A model generated the notes under the pieces. That model was not told where the DNA came from and ran no database searches. It saw nothing but the letters and a program-made list of their open reading frames with translations. DNA of 10,979 nt from Dehalococcoidia bacterium UBA2777. Its GTDB lineage: Bacteria > Chloroflexota > Dehalococcoidia > UBA2247 > UBA2777. The position numbers and the translations under genes were made by a program. Within the stretch, counting starts at the first letter, position 1; each line of letters opens with the position of its first letter. The stretch spans positions 1 through 10,979 of the forward strand of contig DEIJ01000045.1 in the NCBI GenBank assembly GCA_002352365.1, in the 5' to 3' direction. Positions 7,512 through 10,979 of this stretch are shown in pieces.

Positions 7512-7922
7512 TTAGGCGATTCTACCGCCCCAACTATTTCTATCTCTTACCACAAGGGTGAGGCCTTCCCGCTTCACAACTACAACCTGCTCACCCGGGC
7601 TTGGGGTTGAATCAGTTGATAATGCTTCCCAAAGCTCTCCATCAACTTTTATATAGCCCTTCGGGTTTAGTGGCGTTATTACCTTGCCTGGGGCACCGAT
7701 TAAGGCTTCGGGGCCGACTACTTGCTTCTTGTTCAGCACCGGGACAATAAGTTTATACAACCCAAATGAGCCTGCTCCCAAGATAACCACCAGGCCAATA
7801 AAAGCCCCTGAGGGTAAATCTATCCCCACCCTTCGCAATATGAAAAGGGCTATCACTATTAACACTATATCATCTAGAAGGGTGACACAGATGATGGCAA
7901 GAGCCCTGGCATGCTTTTTCAT
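7512..7922 (-). CDS. Short NfeD-like membrane protein
   Basis: The 136-residue product has two predicted membrane segments (about 8-30 and 38-62), then a soluble OB-fold NfeD domain (about 70-127). The domain signatures are GAPGKVITPLNPKGYIKVDG (77-95 region), ELWEA (96-100) and a VVVVKREGLTLVVR strand pair. Short NfeD proteins of this type are thought to act with SPFH/stomatin-like proteins in membrane organisation or quality control. No SPFH partner or serine-protease NfeD domain is present here, so its role is unknown. It starts at ATG 7922 with a weak AGAAG just upstream. It lies 24 nt after a small hydrophobic ORF on the same strand and 58 nt before polA. Confidence is high for the family and low for function. 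Confidence 0.85.
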   Translation of the reverse strand: MKKHARALAIICVTLLDDIVLIVIALFILRRVGIDLPSGAFIGLVVILGAGSFGLYKLIVPVLNKKQVVGPEALIGAPGKVITPLNPKGYIKVDGELWEALSTDSTPSPGEQVVVVKREGLTLVVRDRNSWGGRIA

Positions 7923-7931
7923 GTCTTCTTA

Positions 7932-7948
7932 AGTCTAATGTATAGACT
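7932..7948. repeat. Perfect inverted repeat upstream of the nfeD-like gene
   Basis: AGTCTA (7932-7937) and TAGACT (7943-7948) are perfect reverse complements separated by 5 bp. The repeat overlaps the stop codon of the 38-codon small ORF and ends 10 bp before the nfeD-like start codon. It could be an operator or, in RNA, a small hairpin next to the ribosome-binding site. It is AT-rich and lacks a T-run, so it is not a convincing terminator. Confidence 0.4.
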
Positions 7949-8063
7949 AACTATAGAGTATACTTCCCCCAGTGAGACTCCTAAGAAGTGGCAGGATGAG
8001 GGGCATCAACAGAGCAAGGGAAGCCTTGATTAAGGCAATTATACTGATAATGAGGGAAATCAT
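7947..8063 (-). CDS. Hydrophobic 38-residue small ORF (putative small membrane protein)
   Basis: This is not a recognised family. The ORF runs from ATG 8063 to TAG 7947-7949. Residues 1-27 are almost entirely hydrophobic (many Ile, Leu and Ala, one Lys at position 13, Pro at 21 and 25), followed by Arg28 and a short polar tail ending GGSILYS. This looks like a single membrane helix. A strong Shine-Dalgarno GGAAAGGAGA (complement of 8071-8080) lies 8 nt before the ATG, and a promoter-like pair lies further upstream (8120-8148). The Shine-Dalgarno can pair with TCTCC just upstream in the RNA, so initiation might be modulated. The nfeD-like gene follows after 24 nt on the same strand, suggesting one transcript and perhaps a membrane partnership. 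It might still be a chance ORF in a leader region. Confidence 0.45.
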   Translation of the reverse strand: MISLIISIIALIKASLALLMPLILPLLRSLTGGSILYS

Positions 8064-8119
8064 TTAGCCATCTCCTTTCCATTTATGGGAGACAATGAAC
8101 CTACCACGCCATTTTGACT

Positions 8120-8148
8120 ATGTTACTTGCAATCTGCTTCATTGTCAA
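8120..8148 (-). promoter_or_regulatory. Putative promoter for small ORF-nfeD-polA-pdxT
   Basis: On the minus strand a perfect -35 TTGACA (8148-8143) is followed after 17 bp by TAACAT (8125-8120), four of six matches to the -10 consensus. Transcription would start near 8113, giving a leader of about 50 nt before the small ORF. The four minus-strand genes follow with gaps of 24, 58 and 15 nt and no obvious terminators between them, so one transcript could cover all of them. Confidence 0.5.
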
Positions 8149-8157
8149 GCAGCTACG

Positions 8158-8172
8158 AGAGAATTGTTCTCT
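8158..8172. repeat. Perfect inverted repeat between the divergent promoters
   Basis: AGAGAA (8158-8163) and TTCTCT (8167-8172) are perfect 6-bp inverted arms around TTG. The element lies between the minus-strand -35 (ends 8148) and the ilvC -35 (starts 8191). That is where a regulator controlling one or both divergent units could bind. No known regulator site is recognised. Confidence 0.35.
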
Positions 8173-8190
8173 ACTGTAAAAAGATAGGCC

Positions 8191-8219
8191 TTAACAAAAG
8201 GGGTTAAATAAGTTATGCT
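8191..8219 (+). promoter_or_regulatory. Putative promoter of ilvC-leuA
   Basis: TTAACA (8191-8196, five of six to TTGACA) is followed after exactly 17 bp by TATGCT (8214-8219, four of six). Transcription would start near 8226, giving a leader of only about 32 nt, too short for a T-box or a peptide attenuator. TTAAC (8191-8195) and GTTAA (8203-8207) form a small inverted repeat across the -35 and spacer, a possible operator. Confidence 0.5.
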
Positions 8220-8257
8220 TATGAACAACGCTAAATGAAAATGAAAGGGGGCAAGCG

Positions 8258-9250
8258 ATGGCTAAGGTGCATTATGAAAGCGAAGCGGACTTGAGGTTGC
8301 TCCAGGGCAAGATTATTGGCGTTATTGGCTATGGCAGCCAGGGGCACGCCCAAGCTCAGAACTTGAGGGATAGTGGTTTGAGGGTTATTGTAGCTGAGGT
8401 GGCAGGAAGCGAGGAATGGGGAAAAGCCCAAAGCGATGGATTTAAGGTATCAAGTGCAGAAGAGGTAGCCAGAGAGGCAAGCGTGATCGTTATGCTTGCC
8501 CCCGATAATCTACATCGAGAAGTCTACTATCAATCGGTGGAAAAAGGGCTCTTGGCAGGTAAAACGCTAATGTTTGCCCATGGCTTCAATATCCACTATA
8601 GCCAGATCATCCCACCCAGCAACATTGACGTGAGCCTGGTAGCGCCAAAATGCCCAGGACATATGCTCCGCCAGCTTTATACCGAGGGCTCGGGAGCTCC
8701 AGCCTTGGTGGCGATCCATCAAGATGCTTCTGGCAAGGCGAAAGATATCGCACTGGCCTATGCTGAGGGCATTGGCTGTGCTCGAGCTGGTGTCCTGGAA
8801 ACCACTTTTGCCGAGGAAACTGAGACCGACCTCTTCGGGGAACAAACTGTGCTATGTGGTGGCGTCTCCGCCCTGATAAAAGCTGCCTTTGAAACCCTGG
8901 TCGAGGCTGGTTATCAGCCAGAGGTGGCTTATTTTGAGGTCTGTCATGAGCTTAAGCTTATTGTTGACCTTATTTACCACGGTGGCTTAAGCTACATGCG
9001 CTACTCGGTGAGCGACACCGCTGAGTATGGTGATTACACCCGGGGGCCACGAGTCATTGATGATCTGGTCAGAGAAGAGATGCAGCAGATTCTCGAGGAG
9101 ATTCAAGATGGAAGTTTTGCTCGTGAGTGGATTTTGGAGAATCAAGCTGGGCGCCCCAGCTTCAACGCCCTGAGGCGCCGGAATCAAGGGCATCAGATTG
9201 AAATCGTGGGCCAAAAACTCCGCCAGATGATGCCCCAGCTTCGGAAATAG
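8258..9250 (+). CDS. ilvC: Ketol-acid reductoisomerase (class I)
   Basis: IlvC converts acetolactate and acetohydroxybutyrate into the dihydroxy acids of valine/leucine and isoleucine synthesis, with Mg2+ and a reduced nicotinamide cofactor. At 330 residues it is the short class I form. The Rossmann motif is GYGSQGHAQA (24-33). The catalytic region includes H108 (HGFNIH) and K131 (APKCPGH), and the metal ligands are D191, E195, E227 and E231. SDTAEYGDYTRGPR follows at 252-265. The cofactor-specificity loop after the second Rossmann strand reads VIVAEVAGSEEW (43-54). The usual Arg and Ser that hold the NADPH 2'-phosphate appear to be Ala/Val and Glu here, so NADH use is predicted (inference). 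ATG 8258 has AAAGGGG (8244-8250) 7 nt upstream. The gene starts a two-gene operon with leuA, 12 nt downstream; ilvB, ilvN and ilvD are not adjacent. Confidence 0.97.
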   Translation: MAKVHYESEADLRLLQGKIIGVIGYGSQGHAQAQNLRDSGLRVIVAEVAGSEEWGKAQSDGFKVSSAEEVAREASVIVMLAPDNLHREVYYQSVEKGLLAGKTLMFAHGFNIHYSQIIPPSNIDVSLVAPKCPGHMLRQLYTEGSGAPALVAIHQDASGKAKDIALAYAEGIGCARAGVLETTFAEETETDLFGEQTVLCGGVSALIKAAFETLVEAGYQPEVAYFEVCHELKLIVDLIYHGGLSYMRYSVSDTAEYGDYTRGPRVIDDLVREEMQQILEEIQDGSFAREWILENQAGRPSFNALRRRNQGHQIEIVGQKLRQMMPQLRK

Positions 9251-9262
9251 AGTGAGAGGAAC

Positions 9263-10786
9263 ATGGATAAGATTATCGTTTTTGATACCACACTACGGGA
9301 TGGAGAGCAATCAGCCGGAGCAGCGCTAAACGCTGAGGAGAAGCTGGAGATCGCCAAGCAGCTAGACAGGCTGGGGGTGGATGTTATCGAGGCTGGTTTC
9401 CCGTCGAGTTCCCGGGGCGATTTTGACGCAGTACATCTCATCGCCCGAGAGGTAAGCCGCCCTATCATCTGTGCCCTGGCCTACGCCCAACCCAAAGCTG
9501 TAGATGCTGCCTGGGAGGCAATCAAAGAGGCCAGATATCCTCGAATTCATGTGTTCCTCTCAAGCTCGGACATACATCTCTTCTACCAACTCAGGAAAAA
9601 TCGGGAGGAGATTATTGATATTGCTAAGAACATGGTAGCCCGAGCTAAGGGATATACTGAGGACGTGGAGTTTTCTCCCATGGATGCTACCCGCACTGAG
9701 CCATCATTTCTGTATCAAGTCTTGGAGGCAGCCATCAAGGCTGGGGCCACTACAGTGAATATTCCCGATACTGTGGGCTACGCCATCCCCAAGGAGTTCT
9801 GTAGCCTGATTGATGGCATCTTCGACAATGTACCCAACATTCACCATGCTGTGGTCAGTGCCCATTGCCATAATGACCTAGGACTAGCTGTGGCCAACAG
9901 CCTGGCTGTGCTCGACCGTGGGGTACGCCAGATCGAGTGTACTATCAATGGTATTGGGGAGCGAGCTGGCAATGCTGCCTTGGAAGAGATTGTGATGGCT
10001 CTTGGGACACGCCGAGATCTGTTCAACTACACTACTGACATTGACTTCACTCAAATCTCCAAGACTAGTCGCCTGGTGAGTGAGTGCACTGGGATGCCAG
10101 TTCAACCCAATAAGGCTATCGTAGGCGCTAATGCCTTTCGTCATGAATCGGGCATTCATCAGAACGGCATACTGAAAGAAAGAACTACCTATGAAATCAT
10201 CGACCCTGAGTCAATAGGTTTGGCCGGCACCACGCTAACCTTGGGCAAGCTCAGTGGGCGTCATGCCTTTAAGAGCCGCCTCCGGGATCTAGGCTATACC
10301 TTGAGTGAGGAGGAGCTCAGTCGCACCTTTGCCACCTTCAAAGAGCTTGCCGACAAGAAAAGAGACATAACCGACCGAGACCTTGAAGTCCTAGTCGCTG
10401 AGGAGTTGCGGGCCGTATCTGAGACCTATCACCTGGAGCAGGTGCAAGTCTCCTGCGGCGACCCTGGCATCCCCACTGCTACCATCAAGCTTGTCGGCCC
10501 CGAGGGGCAAATCTTGGCTGACGCTGCTTTAGGCACCGGACCTGTAGATGCCGTGTATAAAGCGATCGATCGCATTATTGGCGTGCCAAATACGCTTACT
10601 GAGTTCAGTGTTAAATCTATCACTGGGGGCATCGATGCTATTGGTGAGGTGACCATCAGGATTGAGAGTGAAGGCAAGACCTATGTTGGGCGTGGTGCCT
10701 CGACCGATATCGTGGTAGCCAGCGCCAAGGCATATATGAATGCATTGAACAGAGTATTGGCAACGAAGGGTGAAGTAAACCGGTAA
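9263..10786 (+). CDS. leuA: 2-isopropylmalate synthase
   Basis: LeuA condenses 2-oxoisovalerate with acetyl-CoA, the committed step from the valine pathway to leucine. The 507-residue product has the DRE-TIM barrel signature DTTLRDGEQ (8-16), the GFP strand motif (45-47), SSSDIHL (100-106), NIPDTVGY (166-173), the metal-binding HCHNDLG (201-207) and GERAGNA with N237. A linker (HESGIHQNGILK, 294-305) and the C-terminal LeuA allosteric dimer domain (about 385-500, including GRGASTDIVVASAKAYMNALN) follow. That domain is where leucine normally feeds back. The sequence fits LeuA better than citramalate synthase, although specificity within the family is not certain from motifs. GAGAGGA (9254-9260) lies just before ATG 9263. 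leuCDB are absent; the next gene downstream converges. Confidence 0.95.
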   Translation: MDKIIVFDTTLRDGEQSAGAALNAEEKLEIAKQLDRLGVDVIEAGFPSSSRGDFDAVHLIAREVSRPIICALAYAQPKAVDAAWEAIKEARYPRIHVFLSSSDIHLFYQLRKNREEIIDIAKNMVARAKGYTEDVEFSPMDATRTEPSFLYQVLEAAIKAGATTVNIPDTVGYAIPKEFCSLIDGIFDNVPNIHHAVVSAHCHNDLGLAVANSLAVLDRGVRQIECTINGIGERAGNAALEEIVMALGTRRDLFNYTTDIDFTQISKTSRLVSECTGMPVQPNKAIVGANAFRHESGIHQNGILKERTTYEIIDPESIGLAGTTLTLGKLSGRHAFKSRLRDLGYTLSEEELSRTFATFKELADKKRDITDRDLEVLVAEELRAVSETYHLEQVQVSCGDPGIPTATIKLVGPEGQILADAALGTGPVDAVYKAIDRIIGVPNTLTEFSVKSITGGIDAIGEVTIRIESEGKTYVGRGASTDIVVASAKAYMNALNRVLATKGEVNR

Positions 10787-10802
10787 GGGAGAGAAGTCGA
10801 GG

Positions 10803-10979
10803 TTAACTAAGTGGGCAGCGGCTTATCCCCCATTTTTGGGCATAGTCCTGCTTCAGTCGCTGGAAGCGATCCTGATACGAAGCGGGGGTAATTCTCTTGG
10901 TGCTCATGATTAAGGCATCCTCCCCATTATCGGAATAATACTTGCGCCGCAGTCCAACCCCAGCGAAGCCGTATTTTTG
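10803..10979 (-). CDS. rimI: RimI-type ribosomal protein N-acetyltransferase, C-terminal part
   Basis: Only the last 58 codons of a minus-strand gene are in the window; the rest lies beyond its right edge. The segment begins QKYGFAGVGLRRKYYSDNG and continues EDALIMST, which matches the end of the GNAT domain in RimI. In that domain the YGF, the R..YY element and the ED-x-L-x-M strand are characteristic. RimI acetylates the N-terminal alanine of ribosomal protein S18. A basic, helix-forming tail (SYQDRFQRLKQDYAQKWG) extends beyond the domain. The gene converges on leuA with a 16-bp gap and no visible terminator. Related GNAT enzymes cannot be excluded from this fragment alone. Confidence 0.75.
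   Translation of the reverse strand, partial: QKYGFAGVGLRRKYYSDNGEDALIMSTKRITPASYQDRFQRLKQDYAQKWGISRCPLS

Noticed and set aside
8095..8187. 30-codon ORF on the plus strand with GGGAG upstream of ATG 8095
   Set aside because: Its residues are of mixed composition with no leader-peptide or membrane character, and it overlaps the divergent promoters. It is likely chance.
8064..8257. T-box or riboswitch leader before ilvC
   Set aside because: I found no T-box signature (AGGGTGGNACCGCG) and no terminator with a T-run, and the best promoter leaves only about 32 nt of leader.
10787..10802. Terminator after leuA
   Set aside because: The 16-bp gap GGGAGAGAAGTCGAGG has no stem or T-run; termination must lie inside the convergent rimI or elsewhere.
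1..10979. Mobile element, CRISPR array, defence or biosynthetic cluster
   Set aside because: No transposase or integrase, spaced direct repeats, or accessory enzyme set was seen; the genes are conserved housekeeping genes with even composition.

Overview
The window is a stretch of ordinary bacterial chromosome with densely packed housekeeping genes. The gene set and protein style point to the Chloroflexota, probably the class Dehalococcoidia. The clues are the NusA N-terminus (MKSEFMVALTQLAAERNLP), a short IF2 of about 604 residues, the LeuA signature SSSDIHL, a short NfeD protein and an even base composition. This taxonomic call is inference from remembered protein style, not a database result. 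I see no mobile element, CRISPR array, rRNA or tRNA gene, or defence system.

Layout. Positions 1-215 hold a good extended -10 promoter and, just after it, an intrinsic-terminator-like hairpin. Positions 216-4104 are a tightly overlapping plus-strand operon for transcription, translation and ribosome assembly: nusA, ylxR (rnpM), infB, rbfA. Each gene overlaps the next, which suggests translational coupling. The partners often found around this cluster (rimP upstream, nrnA/truB downstream) are absent. Facing it on the minus strand (8063 down to 4166) is a second run: a 38-codon hydrophobic small ORF, an NfeD-like membrane protein, DNA polymerase I (polA) and the glutaminase subunit of pyridoxal-phosphate synthase (pdxT). 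The region between this run and ilvC carries two divergent sigma-70-type promoters about 42 bp apart with a perfect inverted repeat between them. One promoter fires leftward toward the small ORF, the other rightward to ilvC.

Positions 8258-10786 are a two-gene branched-chain amino acid operon. It has ketol-acid reductoisomerase (ilvC) and 2-isopropylmalate synthase (leuA), without the other ilv and leu genes. The window ends in the 3' part of a minus-strand rimI-type N-acetyltransferase that converges on leuA.

Most of the window is conventional. The points worth a second look are: (1) the IlvC cofactor loop, whose phosphate-binding positions are replaced by non-basic and acidic residues, predicting NADH rather than NADPH use; (2) the unannotated 38-residue hydrophobic small ORF with its own promoter and Shine-Dalgarno; (3) the promoter-proximal terminator hairpin in the nusA leader; (4) the ylxR start, which has no ATG or GTG and may be TTG or ATT; (5) a repeat-like imperfect palindrome inside the 5' end of infB. 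No new multi-gene system is evident.
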